Positions 47,401-59,795 of a stretch of DNA of 64,000 bases are shown in pieces; position 1 is the stretch's first letter, and every line of letters starts with the position of its first letter. A program made the translations under genes and the position numbers. This stretch comes from Magnolia sinica (taxonomy: Eukaryota > Streptophyta > Magnoliopsida > Magnoliales > Magnoliaceae), in contig NC_080573.1 in assembly GCF_029962835.1 (NCBI RefSeq), positions 90,267,501 to 90,331,500 on the forward strand. The letters are read 5' to 3'. The notes beneath the pieces were generated by a model. The model saw nothing but the letters and a program-made list of their open reading frames with translations, was not told where the DNA came from and did no database searches.

Positions 47401-48754
47401 AGCTTGTACGCCACCCCAAAGTACTCACTTCTCCATAGAGTACCTATCTATGTATTTAGACCTTATCCCTCCTTGGGAAGGAGGAATATATTTCACAAGT
47501 AGCACACTTACTTCATTGTGACACATATGTATCATTTGTATTAATGGATTGCATTGTATGGTGGTCTTTAAGGGATGGAGTTTCTCCCCTCGTGCACAAT
47601 GAGTGCCTGAAGCTTGTGCATGATCTGTATATATGACTCATGCATTGGCATCGTATTTCATGATGATACCGTCCTTGTTTTATCAAGGCCTTGCCTCCAC
47701 AGGGATATTCGTGGATGGCTGGATGTATGGACACCGAAAATATTACTTGAGCATACTGGGTGCATAGGATGCCCATGGGTGAAATTCCTAAAACTTCCAT
47801 GGTGTCAAGGATCTACTCCAACACTGTGACCGAGTGGAAACTATGAGCGCACGAGGGCCTTATACCGTTAAGCCACAACTCCCACTGTCGTGTAGTTGGT
47901 TGGATGGGGTGTGGCCTTACTCGCCTGATGTAAGTATGCATTACTGGGCTTAGTCTGACCAACTCATGAAATGTGTCCACTACCGTCAAGCCTCGCTAGT
48001 GATTGGCTGTCCACAGGCTGGTAGTGAGGTCTCTTATGCTTGTTTGATTATGCGGGTCTGTAGAGCGACAGTCATCCAGCAGTGTAATGAACCCCATTGA
48101 TTTCCTTATGATTGGAAATATACTTGATATATGGATTGGTTATGAGCACTGACATTATTACGCATCGCATTTGCATCGGTTATATAAGCCCCTTCATGCA
48201 TTGCCTTGGTAAGACGCCCAGTACTCATTGCATCCTATTCATGATAAGCCTTGGTAAGGCTAGTAATATTGTCATGGAGCATGTTTCCCTTCCTGTTCCT
48301 CCTACCATTCTTCTGTGCACCATTGTCACAAACTGTCACCACCCTCTAAGCTTTTATAAGCTTATGTATGATTGATGTGTGCAGGAGATCCTAGGCAGGC
48401 GTCGTAGCGGCAAAGTGTGGAGTAGAGTTGAGCTTGAGGACTCCAGTGTTGCTGATCTTTCTCTCCTTTTTCTATCATCTTATGTATGTGCTTTTGGAAC
48501 TTATGGATACTTGTAAAAGTTCAAATTCTTAGTGGATTTTGTGATATGAGCCTTTATTATTCTCAGATGTACTTACTGTGATCTTGGGTATGCTCGTATT
48601 AGTAATGATTATGCTGTTATGGAAATCCTCCTTTTAGGATCCTGGGATTGGAACCTGCTTTAGGAGCCGAGAATGTGGTACTAAGGAGGCTATTGCAGTC
48701 AGAACCGACTATCGGGTTCCTTATGAATCCGGTTACCGAGTTTAGGGCGTGACA
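44415..48754 (+). repeat. 3' LTR of the plus-strand chromovirus
   Basis: Starts TGTAAGACCCGACCCGAG, ends GGGCGTGACA, and is followed by ATATC. Aligns with the split 5' LTR along its whole length. Confidence 0.92.
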
Positions 48755-50419
48755 ATATCAGAATAATGTGAAATACACTGGCGAATCCATGAATAATATC
48801 AACCATACTAAGCCTATACGATGCAAGGCATGAATGCTATCGGCCATATCAAGACCATGTGATGTAAGGCATGAATGTTATCGACCATATCAAGACCATG
48901 TGATGCAATGCATAAATACTATTAGCCACATCATGGCCATGCGATGCGAGATGCAACTCAAGTATACCAATCCTCATCTGAATCCACATATCAATGAATG
49001 TCATCACTAGAGCATTAAATATCAGTATAGTTCTCACTCTGAAAAATCACTGGGGTTTAGTATACTCCAAATGACACTGCCCTTTCTCAGGCGTGCAGTC
49101 CAAGTGAGAGTAAAAAACCTCACTATCCACCTGGCCAATAGTCTGCTAATACCTATCGGGCACGTCGATAGCGGACCCATTTACGAGCTGGTCATACTCA
49201 GCCGAACAATTGCCCCTACCCTCGGGTGAGTAAGGCCACACCCCCTTCCAACTAACCACGATACAGTGGGAGACGCGGTCTCCTAGTATTCGGCCCTCAT
49301 GCGCTCATATATCCACTTGGTCTTGAAATTAAAATCATCCTCTGGTACCATCAGGTTTGGGGATTTCCACCCAGGGACATCTATGTAGCTGGTAGCTGGT
49401 TAGGTGGCCAGGCCCACCATCCAGATGGACGGTCTAGTCTACACCAGAGGTGGGTCCCACCAGATGGACAAACGGTGTGGATTTACCTCACTTATAGCAA
49501 CTACATAGCTCACGATCAAGGTGGGTCCCACATGATCAGAACGTTAGAACTTGGTAACGTTAATACATCAGCTATTTATTAGCTAGTGTGAGATACACCA
49601 GCCAATCTGATTTCAGAGAGGTGGGGCCCACCATATAATAATATATATATTAGTATATTATATTATATTATCACATATATATATGTGTGTATTTTATTAT
49701 TTTTTTAATATTTGTTGTCCAGTGTCTAGGCCTTAGACGACCTTAGTGTAATACATCAAGTTACGACCCACATGGCACCGTCCAGATGGACAGTGCTGAC
49801 ATACAACACATGTATTTAAGGTGGGTCCATATGTGTGGCCCACCAACGGCTTTGAATAAAGCTGATATTGTGTTTTTCCTTCATCAAGGCCTATCCAAAC
49901 AGACAGGCAGTAGGGTGGGAACCACAAGTGGGCTGTAGTGTGGTCCACTAAATGGACAACATGGATACAATATATAAATCATCAGGTCAGCCATCAACAA
50001 TGAAAGAGAGAGATATGGAGAGAGAGAGAGAGAAAGAGAGAGATCACTGTAGTGGAGGGACCCCGCCACTATGTGCCCCTCTTTGATCACAACACATACA
50101 CCAAAGTGGGTCCCATCATAAGTGGGCCCTTAAATGAAAATCAATAGTGGATCACCCGCCTATTGGCCTTCTCCTTTAGCTCCATGGAATGTTAATCTCC
50201 TAAGCTCCTTCTTTGATGGAGGATGATGAAATTTGGATGGTTGGGGAGATGGGGGGGGGGGGGGGGGGGGGAAGAAGTGGACCACACCTAGCTCTTTGGA
50301 GTAGCTTGGACATTGGGTCCCTTGGTTGCTTGAGAGTGAAGAAAGAAATGAGAGAGAGGAAGAGAAGTGATGGGACGAAAAGGTGGAGTGATGGGTGATG
50401 AGTGTAAGGAAAGGATGGG

Positions 50420-50464
<45 letters not shown>

Positions 50465-50847
50465 GACTTTGGATGAGAGTGGAATGGGTAGGATATGGGT
50501 TGTTTGTACTTGTGATAGGATGTGTACTTGACCTGTACATTGATTGACTAATTTGACATTTGGTAGAGATTCTTTTGGAATTTGCAATGCGCGGCATTTT
50601 TCTCGAAATGAACGTGGGCCCGCAACTCCTGGTCTGGGTATCGCATCGACGCGCGAGACGTGGCGTTGGAACCGTGGCGACGGCGCAGTCGTTAGGATAC
50701 AAGTTTCGAGTCGAGCCGACTCAGATCTTTAAGATGCGACTTATGGTCACACGTGCAAACGCTAATTACTAGTCGTGGGTTACCGGAATTCGACCGAGAG
50801 GACGTGGGAGTCTACGGAACGGTACGGTCTAAGATACGGGCCTTACA
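48755..50847 (-). repeat. Inner part of the minus-strand chromovirus 3' LTR
   Basis: Resumes the LTR interrupted at 30736 and ends TGTAAGGCCCG (minus strand) at 50847. Its counterpart is within 56140-59795. The whole left LTR (about 2.5 kb) is shorter than the right one (4.1 kb). It contains a GA microsatellite at 50421-50462 and a run of 21 G at 50251-50271. Confidence 0.85.
50251..50271. repeat. Poly-G tract (21 G)
   Basis: An uninterrupted run of G, with a shorter one (14 G) at the matching LTR position 59224-59237. It is about 580 bases from the LTR start on the minus strand and C-rich on that strand. Confidence 0.9.
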
Positions 50848-50989
50848 GCTCTCCCCACATAATAAAAATTTCATCCTCGAAATTTATACTATCGTGCAAC
50901 TAGGCATAACTTATAAGGAAAAAGGAAACATAGCATCATCGTATAAAATGAGAAATAACATACAAGATACAATATATAATCAATCATCA

Positions 50990-53900
50990 AAGAGATGGGG
51001 ATAACGCTCTCGAATCTTGGCCTCACGCTCCCAAGACGCCTCATCAACAGAATGGTGACCCTACTGAACCTTCACCAAGGGAATGACCTTGGTCTGGAGG
51101 ACCTGCTCCTTCTGATCAAGGATACGAACTGGCTGCTCAATGTAAGAAGCGTCCTCACAAACCTCCAACGACTGCCAATCAATAACAGGGATTACGTCTG
51201 ACCCACACTTCCTCAGTATAGAGACATGAAAAATGTTATGGACGCCAGACAACTGAGATGGCAAGGCAAGTCGATTGGCCACGGTGCCAACGCACCTAGT
51301 GATCGCGAAAGGTCTTATGAATCTTGGGGCAAGCTTGCCCTTCGCTCTAAATCGAACTACGCCCTTCATAGGCGAGACCTTGAGATACACATGACCTACA
51401 ACTGCAAACTCTAAGGGACGATGCCGATGATTAGCAAAACTCTTATGTTGGCTTTGAGTTGTGCGCATCCTCTTCCTGTTGATATCGATGGCCTTAGATG
51501 TCTGCATCACAAGCTTGGGACCTAGGAGACCCCGCTCTACAACCTTGGTCCAATAACTCGAAGATCTGCACGATCTGCTATATAATGCCTTAAAAGGAGT
51601 CATGCCAATGGTTGCCTGATAATTGTTATATGAGAACTCAGTCAATCGTAAATGCTCATCCCAGCTACTCCCGAAGTCAATCACACAGGCCCAAAGCATA
51701 TCCTCAAGGATCTAGTTGACCCTCTCGGTCTGCTTATCGGTTTACGGATGATTCGTGGTGCTGAGTTGCAAAATAGACCGCATTGCTCTCTGAAAGCTCC
51801 TCCAAAACTGAGACGTGAACCTCGGGTCTCGGTCAGAAATGATCGAAACTGGAATACCGTGCAGTCTCACAATCTCCTCGATGAATAATCTCGCAAGCCA
51901 GTCTAAAGATTAGGTCGCACAAATCACAAGAAAATGTGCCGACTTCGTCAGGTGATCCACGATAACCCAGATGGCATCATAACCGCGCTGAGTCCTCAAC
52001 AATTCCATAATGAAATCTGTTGACATGTACTCCCACTTCCAAGTCAGGATGCTCAACGGCTGCAATGGACCAGGGAGTTTCTGATGATTGGCCATGACAC
52101 ATTGCCATGTGTCACACTTGGTTACAAAATCGGCGATCTAGCACTTTATCCCCGCCCAAAAATACTGTCGCCTCATATCACGTACATCTTCGTCGAGCCA
52201 TGGTGGATAGAAAACCACGATCGATGTGCCTCGGTTATAAGATCTCTCGCAACTCAAGAATATCTGGGACACATAATCAATCTCTAAAGCGAAGTTCACC
52301 ATCAGAACCAAATATTGCCTCTGCTCGGTAACCCTATACGACTCATCTGTCTGCTGAACCTTGATCACCCTTGTGACAAGAGAGGGTTGAATTGACAGTC
52401 TCGATAGTTGAACGATAGAAGACTGCAAACTGATCTTAAAGTCATATGCTGTCACATCCTTAAGCATCTTTCACTCCTAAATCATCATATGTGGCACTAG
52501 GCCTCGTGGCTGACGGTTGAGGGCATCTGCCACCAAGTTTGCCTTGCTAGGGTGGTACTGGAGATCAAAATTATAATCTTTCAGGAGCTCCATCCAACAC
52601 CTTTGCTTTGTGTTTAGCTCGGATTGAGAGAATAGGTACTTTAAGCTCTTGTAATCGAAGAAGATATCGAACCTAACCCCATAGAGATAGTGCCTTTATA
52701 CCTTTAGTGCGAAGACTACTGCTACCAGCTTTAAATCATCCATGGGGTAGTTTAGCTCATGGACCCTGAACTGGCAAGAAGCATAAGCCACTGGCCTCCC
52801 ATGTTGCATCAGGACAACACTCAAACCAACATGCGAGGCATCGGTAAATACAACGAATCTATCACTCCCAGAGGGAAGAGTGAGGACAGGAGCGGAAGTG
52901 AGGCGATCTTTCAGCTCCATAAATGCTAGCTCACAGTCATCACTCCAAACAAACTCTACGCCCTTCTGAGTCAACTTGGTCAACGGGGTTACAATACGAG
53001 AAAAGCCCTCAATAAAATGTCGGTAGTAGCCCGCCAAACCTAGGAAACTATGAATCTCTGATGCGTTCGTGGGCTGGCCCTACTCACCCACTGCCTCAAG
53101 CTTCAAGGGGTCCACAGCAACACCCTCCCTCGTTACTACGTGATCGAGGAACTTCACCTGCTCCTGCTAGAACTCGCACGTCTCTAACTTTGCTACAGCT
53201 GGTGGGAACGGAGGGTTTGAAACGCAATCTCCAAATGCTTCACATGCTCCTCATGGGTCCTCGAATATATCAGAATATCGTCGATGAACACCACAACAAA
53301 TTGATCAAGATACGGATGGAAGACCTCGTTCATTAACTGCATAAACATGATGGGCGCATTGGTCAGTTTGAAGGACATGACATGGAACTCAAAATGACTT
53401 AGCGCGTCCTGAAAGCCGTCTTTGGGATGTCCTCCACCCAAACTCAAATCTAATGATAACCGGAACGCAGGTCAATCTTTGAAGAGAACTGTGCACCCTG
53501 TAGCTGATCAAATAAATCATCTATCGTCAGGAGCAGATACTTGTTCTTGATCGTGACCCGGTTGAGCTTGCGGTAATCTATGTAGAGCCTCAATGAGCCA
53601 TCCTTCTTCTTGATGAAGAGTACCGACACTCGCCATGGCGAACTTCTTGGACGAATGAATCCCAACTCATGCAACTTATCCAACTGCCGTTGCAGCTCTG
53701 ACAACTCCATCAGTGTCATATGATATGGGGCCTTCAGGACAGGCAAGGTATCGGGCATAAGATCAATTTAAAACTCAATATGCCGGCATGGTGGCAATCC
53801 TGGAATGTCCTGAAACACGTCGAGGAAATCACAAACAACCAGCAACTGATCAACACTCGCTGCCATGGGCTCCTCTACTGCACACGACATCAAACAAGAC

Positions 53901-55512
53901 AATAGCTCTCATCTGGGCTCGACAACGAACTAGAACTGCAGTAAGCTTGGTATACAGAACGTGACTATCCTCGCGGAGCAGTCCAAGATGGCGTGATACT
54001 CTGTAAGCCAATCCATGCCCAGGATGACATCAAACTCGGACATCGGCAGCATGAACAGATCAGCAGGCAAAAAGATATTACCAACTAGAATGGGGTAAGA
54101 CAAGAAAAATCGGCTTAACACTGTAGTCTTCCCTAAGGGCGTCGATACGGTCAACCCCTCGCGAGCAGATTCTGTCAGCAATACAATCGAACGACAGAAT
54201 CCTTCAAACATAAAAGAATATGAAGCACCGGAATCAAACAGAAATTGGGCGATACATGCGGAGACTGGAAGTATACCCTCAACAATTCCTTCGGAGGACT
54301 ACAGGTCCTGCTGAGCAGAATAGAACCTAGCTTGAGCTGGCTTGGGAGGTTCTTTTTCCCTCGGAGGGTGCTACTGCTACTACTACCGCTGGGGCGGCTT
54401 ATACTACTATTTTTGCTGCTGTTAGGTCCTCGGCGGCTGAGGTGGCTATGGTCACTACTATTGGGGTCGCTACTGCTGCGGTGGAGGTTAATGTGACCCT
54501 CTCGGCTACTGTTGTTGCTGAGGGTAGGGGCACTCATGCATGCGGTGCCCTATCCTACTACATCCAAAATAGGTGCTTGTAAATGGCCGCTAGGGTGGCG
54601 CTGGAGGTACCGCTGGTGCTACTGGTGCTCTGGTAGATGGGTGGCTCCTGTGCCTCTGTGGCCGTTGATGCTGCTGGGAGCAACCGGAGGGGACCTACCT
54701 CTTCCGGTCTCTCCTCTGATCTCGATTGCTCTATGTGCCGGCCCACTCAGTCTTATAAATCTGAGCCCTCTGTACTATTACCTGAAAAGTCAGGAGCTCA
54801 TGCCCAATAATACGGCCTCGAAGACCGCAACGCAAGACGCTCTCAAAACGATGGGCCTTCCACTCCTCATCATCAATCAAATACAGCGCGAACCTCGATA
54901 GCGCCACTAAACGAGCCGCATAGTATTTCACAGACATGTCTCCTTGCACCAAAGTCTCGAACTCTAACGCTCGCTGCCGACGAATGTAGTCAGGAAAGTA
55001 CTGCTGGTCGAATCGATCAATGAACTCCTCCCATGTCCAGATGAAGTCAACTCCTGCAACACTGGTGATGGAGGTCCACCAGTGCTCGGCCTCACCTTAG
55101 AGAAGAATATGGCTAACCAGACACACTGCTGGGTCGTACATGCCATCGTATTAAAAATCTTCTCCACCTCGGACCGCCATCTCTCGGCTACTATCGGATC
55201 TACCTCGCCCTAAAAACGAGGGGAATCGAGTTGTCAGAACTCTCAAAGAAGCGCACTTGCGCGCTCCTGCTCTGCCTGGGCTGACGAAACAATGGGGTGC
55301 CTGCCCTGCCCCTGAAGGGTGGTCGTCATAGCCTGCAACATCTGCCGTAACTAGGAGGCACTCCCAGGTATTGTCGGATACACACCGGTCTTGAGTGGAG
55401 GAACGACATCCTTAGGTTGGGGAGTAGGGATCTCTGGTGGTGGAGTGGGAGTCGTAGGTGGTAGAGCGGGAGTCGCAAGTGGTGGAACGAGAGTCGCTCT
55501 CCTGGGCGGCAT
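50990..55512 (-). pseudogene. Minus-strand chromovirus gag-pol with chromodomain (broken)
   Basis: On the minus strand: gag from 55512 (MPPRR start); protease about 54211-53930 (FDVILGMDWLTEY); reverse transcriptase about 53758-53190 ([32 protein letters not shown]); RNase H about 53037-52690 ([12 protein letters not shown]); integrase about 52470-51400 (DAIWVIVDHLTKSAHF); GPY-type segment (LAPRFIRPFAI); and chromodomain about 51080-50990 (ASWEREAKIRERYPHLFDD). It is the same layout as the plus-strand chromovirus and a close relative. It is broken, though less heavily. Confidence 0.9.
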
Positions 55513-56169
55513 GTCCTATAGGGAAGAATAAGATGCCTATCAATTTTGAGAACTCTCGAAGTCATGCACGTTAAAGGTTTATAACAGAAGATCACTAAGT
55601 TATCCGAACTCAGGACTTAATTATTCTAAACTCATAGCAGACATGTGATGTTATTCTTAGTTATTCCCAAGTTATGCTCTGATACCAACTTTTGTCATGC
55701 ACCAAACTTAGAAACTGGGCTCACAAAATTCTCGATTGCCAAATCTGGTGCAACGGCCTCCGTAGTACCCCATTCTCGGCTCCTGACACCCATATGTCAG
55801 GTTTCAATCCTGAGATCCTATAAGGAGGATTTACAACATGAAGTTGTTTCGTAATAAGCATAATCATAGCATAACCCACGAACAATAACTACAAGAACAC
55901 CATCACAAAATCTTCTATGATAAAAAACTTTAAGGTACAATGCGTATAAAGGGAAATACAATGATAATAGTAAAAGAAACTCCTGAAGCTCGACTGCACT
56001 CTCCTGCTCCTATTAAGCTATGGCTACGTCCTACCGTCACCTGCATGCATCAATCGTGCATAAGCTTATAGAAAGGTTAGAGTGTAGTGAGAGTGTGTGC
56101 ACAATATAAGCGTGCTTAGAATATAATATCAAAGTAATGCGAAATATGCTAGCGAATCCATGAATACAG

Positions 56170-56345
56170 CCTTACTAAGGCTATGCGATGCAAGGCATGA
56201 ATGCTATCGGACATATCAAGACCATGCGATGCAAGGCATGAAAGCTATCGGCCATATTAAGACCATGCGATGCAAGGCGTGAATACTATCGGCCATATCA
56301 AGGCCATGCGATGCAAGGCGTGAATGGTGTCGGCCATACTAAGAC
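56170..56345. repeat. Tandem array of 45-bp units in a chromovirus LTR
   Basis: About four copies of gatgcaaggc(a/g)tgaatgctatcggccatat-type units. Similar units are at 48810-48930 in the sister LTR, and inverted, more diverged relatives (catggccttggtatggcc) lie at 36940-37000 in the solo LTR. Confidence 0.8.
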
Positions 56346-57594
56346 CATGCGATGTGTGATGTAACTTAAGCATATCAATCCACATCCAAATCCACATATC
56401 AATGTAGCTCATCACTGGAGCATCAAATATCAGTATAATTCTCACTCTGAAAAATCACTGGGGTTTAATACGCTCCAAATAACACTACCCCTTTCTCAGG
56501 TGCACATTCCAAGTGAGCATAAGAAACCTCACTATCTGTCTGTCTAATAGTCTGCCAATACCTATCCGACACATCGATAGCGGACCCATTTATGAGCTGG
56601 TCATACTCAGCCTAGCAATTGTCCCTACCCTCGGGTGGGTAAGGCCACACCCCCTTTCAACTGACCACGACACAGTAGAAGATGCATCCTCGTGGTATTT
56701 GGCCCTTGTGCGCTCATGTATCCACTCAGTCTCGACGTTGGAGTCATTCTTTAGTAACATTAGGTTTAAGGATTTTCACCAAGGGACGTCTATAACACCC
56801 CGATGCTAGTAACAGTATTTTCGGTATCCAATTATGTCATCTACATTATGCTTGTGGATGCTATGTCCCTGATGTCACTAGGGCGCACATAAATCATATC
56901 ACACAAATGCGAGGTGCATGAATCACACTATCAGTTATGCAATAATCCTGCGTGTATCGTGCACTCATATGGGGCAACCCTACCTATTAGGGAGCCCCAT
57001 AAACAATCTGCCCGAAGGCATATTCTATGATCAGTCACTCCTCATATCAAACATACATATAATGCGTATGGGCATGAATCATGAAGCTATACTGTAACGA
57101 CCCGACCAACATTATACGATATTGTCCACTCTGGGCACAGCCCACATGGTTTTGTTCTTGGGGTCGCCCCCAAAAGGCCTCGTACAAAGAAGGTCCTAAC
57201 CACACATATAACCACCATTACTTTGGACAGCGCTTCTGATGTGGGACAAGTTTAACCTCCCACTGCAAACACAGTAGCCTTTTAGCATAGTAGCCTGCCA
57301 ACCACTGGTAGCTTGCCCAGACCCATAAGCCCCGCCCACATCAACGTCCACCCACATGTGCCCGCCCACATGTGCAACAATGACAGGGCGTCACATATAC
57401 TAAGCATGTTATGTGGTAATGAACTCTCTTCGTAACGAAGATGGGCCTAGACGACCCACACACAATAAGTATGGGCCTAACAATGGGCCCTAGGGAGAGT
57501 TACAATGCGGACATTTAACCATCATTGCTCTTACAATGTGGACTTCAAACCATCATTGCTCCCAAGGCATGGACTATCATAAACATCATTACAT

Positions 57595-57870
57595 ACATCA
57601 TGGTGGAATCACACATCGCAATAGACCTCATATGCATCACATTAGGCCTCACACAAAGGCCTCACACACATCTCATTGGGCCTCACTCATCGTCCTTATA
57701 TACATCACATTGGGCCTCAACTAATGGGCCTCAAATACATCACAATGGGCCTCATATACATCAAGTGGACCGCATCAATGGGCCGCACCAATGGGCCTCA
57801 TATACATCAAGTAGGCCACATCAATGGGCCTCAAATACATCAAGTGAGCCACATCAATGGGCCACACCAT
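57595..57870. repeat. Minisatellite, core TGGGCCTCATATACATCA
   Basis: About ten imperfect copies of an 18-36 bp unit. Two overlapping open frames across it are repetitive by-products. It is the opposite-strand relative of the array at 35634-36060. Confidence 0.75.
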
Positions 57871-59795
57871 CTACTCCATTCATCTATTTTAAAGATCATT
57901 TTAAAGCATTTCCCAAAAAAATGAGCCTTATCGACAAATCATCTGGACCATACCATAAATAACAATGGAGATAATGATTTCCACCGTTAAAATTCCCAAG
58001 GCCCACCATAACATTTATTTTCCATACAATCTATTCATAAGGTCACAAAGACCTGATTTAAATGGAAAACAAATTTCATACTGATCCAAATCTTCTGCAC
58101 TCCCAAAAGGGTTTCAATGGTAGGCGTTCAATCCTCCACTATTTTCTGCAGTGTGGTCCACCTGATAGATGGTGTGGATTAACGCATATATCATGGGGTG
58201 ATCCATGTAGCACCATCCAGATGGACAGTGTGCACATATAGCTCGCCATTAGGGGCCCCACCCATCCAGAATGGAAGGAAAACTTACGTATAACACATAC
58301 ATCATGGTCAGGGGTCCCACGGACCTGCTGATGTCAATACACAGCTATGTAGCTGGTGAGGTGGCCAGGCCCACCGTCCAGATGGACGGTTTGGTCTACA
58401 CCAGAGGCGGGTCCCACCAGATGGACAGACGGTGTGGATTTACCTCACTTATAGCAACTACATAGCTGGTGTGCGGTATGCCAGCCAATCTACTTCCACG
58501 GCCAAGGTGGGTCCCACATGATTAGACCGTCAGAACTTGGTAACGTTAATACATCAGCTATATATTAGCTGGTGTGAGATACACCAGCAAATCTGATTTC
58601 AGAGAGGTGAGTCCCACGTGGGGCCCACCATATAATAATATATATATTAGTATATTATATTATATTATCATTTATATGTATTTTATTATCATTTTTTTAA
58701 ATATCTGTTTTCCAGTGTCCAAGCCTTGGACGGCTTGGATGTAATGCATCAAGCTACGGCCCACATGACACCGTCCAGATGGACGGTGCTGACATACAAC
58801 ACATGTATTTAAGGTGGGTCCACATGTGTGGCCCACCAATGGCTTTAAATAAAGCTGATATTGTGTTTTTCCTTCATCAAGGCCTATCCAAACGGACAGG
58901 CAGCAGGGTGGGCCCCACAAGTGGGCTATAGTGTGGTCCACTAAATGGACAGCATGGATATAATATATAAATCATCGGGTGGGCCATCAACAATGAAGGA
59001 GAGAGATAGAGAGAGTACAGTGGAGGGACCCCGCCACTATGCGCCCCTCTTTAATCACAACACATGCATCAAAGTGGGTCCCATCATAAGTGGGCCCTTA
59101 AATGAAAATCAACAGTGGATCACCCACCTATTGGCCTTGTTCTTTAGCTCCATGGAATGCTAATCTCCTAAGCTCCTTCTTTGATGGAGGATGATGAAAT
59201 TTGGATGGTTGGATGGTGAGATTGGGGGGGGGGGGGGATAAGAAGTGGGCAACACCTAGCTCTTTGGAGTATCTTGGACGTTGGGTCTCTTGGTTGCTTA
59301 GGAGTGAAGAGAGAAATGAGAGAGAGAGAGAGAGAGAAGTGATGGGATGAAAAGGTGATGGAGTGATAGGTGATGGGTGTAAGGAAGGGATGGGTGGAGA
59401 GAGAGAGAGATGACTTTGGATGAGAGAGGGATGGGTAGGATATGGGTTGCTTATACTTGTGATAGGATGTGTACTTGACTTATACATTGATTGATTGATT
59501 TGACATTTGGTAGAGATTCTTTTGAGATTTACAATGCATGGCGTTTTCCTCGAAATGAACATAGGACCACAACTCCTGGCCTGGGTATCGCATTGGCATG
59601 CTAGATGCGTTGTTGGAATCGTGGCGACGGCACGGTCTCTAGGATATAAGTTTCGAGTCGAGCTGACTCAGATCTTTAGGATATGACTTTGGGTCGCGCG
59701 CACATACACTGATTACTAGTCGCGGGTTACTGGAATTCGATCGGAAGGACCATGGGAGTCTACGAAATAGTACGGTCTACGATACGGGTCTTACA

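Larger units (their letters stand above)
30737..48754 (+). mobile_element. Plus-strand Tekay-type chromovirus, complete in outline
   Basis: Both ends are defined by a perfect 5-bp target duplication ATATC (30732-30736 and 48755-48759). The 5' LTR is 30737-39338, interrupted by a solo LTR; the 3' LTR is 44415-48754 (4340 bp). Between them are the primer site, gag-pol with a C-terminal chromodomain, and a purine tract. All parts of the family are present in order, but the coding region is broken in about twenty or more places, mostly of the kind left by deamination of methylated cytosine. LTRs differ by a few per cent over most of their length and more near the start, giving an age of a few to several million years. 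Confidence 0.92.
30297..59795 (-). mobile_element. Minus-strand Tekay-type chromovirus with a nested element inside one LTR
   Basis: On the minus strand: 5' LTR 59795-55693, gag-pol 55512 to about 50990, and a 3' LTR that begins at 50847 and ends at 30297. That 3' LTR is interrupted by the insertion 30737-48759. The LTRs run TGTAAGRCCCG...CATGACA. The primer site TGGTATCAGAGC (reverse complement at about 55676-55687) and the purine tract GTGGGGAGAGC next to 50847 are both in place. The target duplication is imperfect: CGTAG on the left against CAGAG on the right. It lies in the pre-protease region of the Tat element. It is broken in ten or more places. By eye the LTRs are roughly 10% different, suggesting several million years. 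Confidence 0.88.
55693..59795 (-). repeat. 5' LTR of the minus-strand chromovirus (4103 bp)
   Basis: On the minus strand it runs from TGTAAGACCCGTATCGTAG at 59795 to GCATGACA at 55693, where the primer site follows. It holds a tandem array of about 45-bp units (gcgatgcaaggcatgaat...) at 56170-56345 and a minisatellite with core tgggcctcatatacatca at 57595-57870. Confidence 0.88.

Noticed and set aside
50160-50702. Ser-rich 180-codon open frame, minus strand, and a similar 144-codon frame at 59128-59562
   Set aside because: Both lie inside chromovirus LTRs and are held open by CT microsatellites and poly-C; homologous positions in two LTRs of one element, not host genes.
57525-57962. Overlapping open frames of 145 and 82 codons with repeated peptide units
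   Set aside because: They are produced by the tgggcctcatatacatca minisatellite in an LTR; several frames stay open at once, which is a repeat effect.
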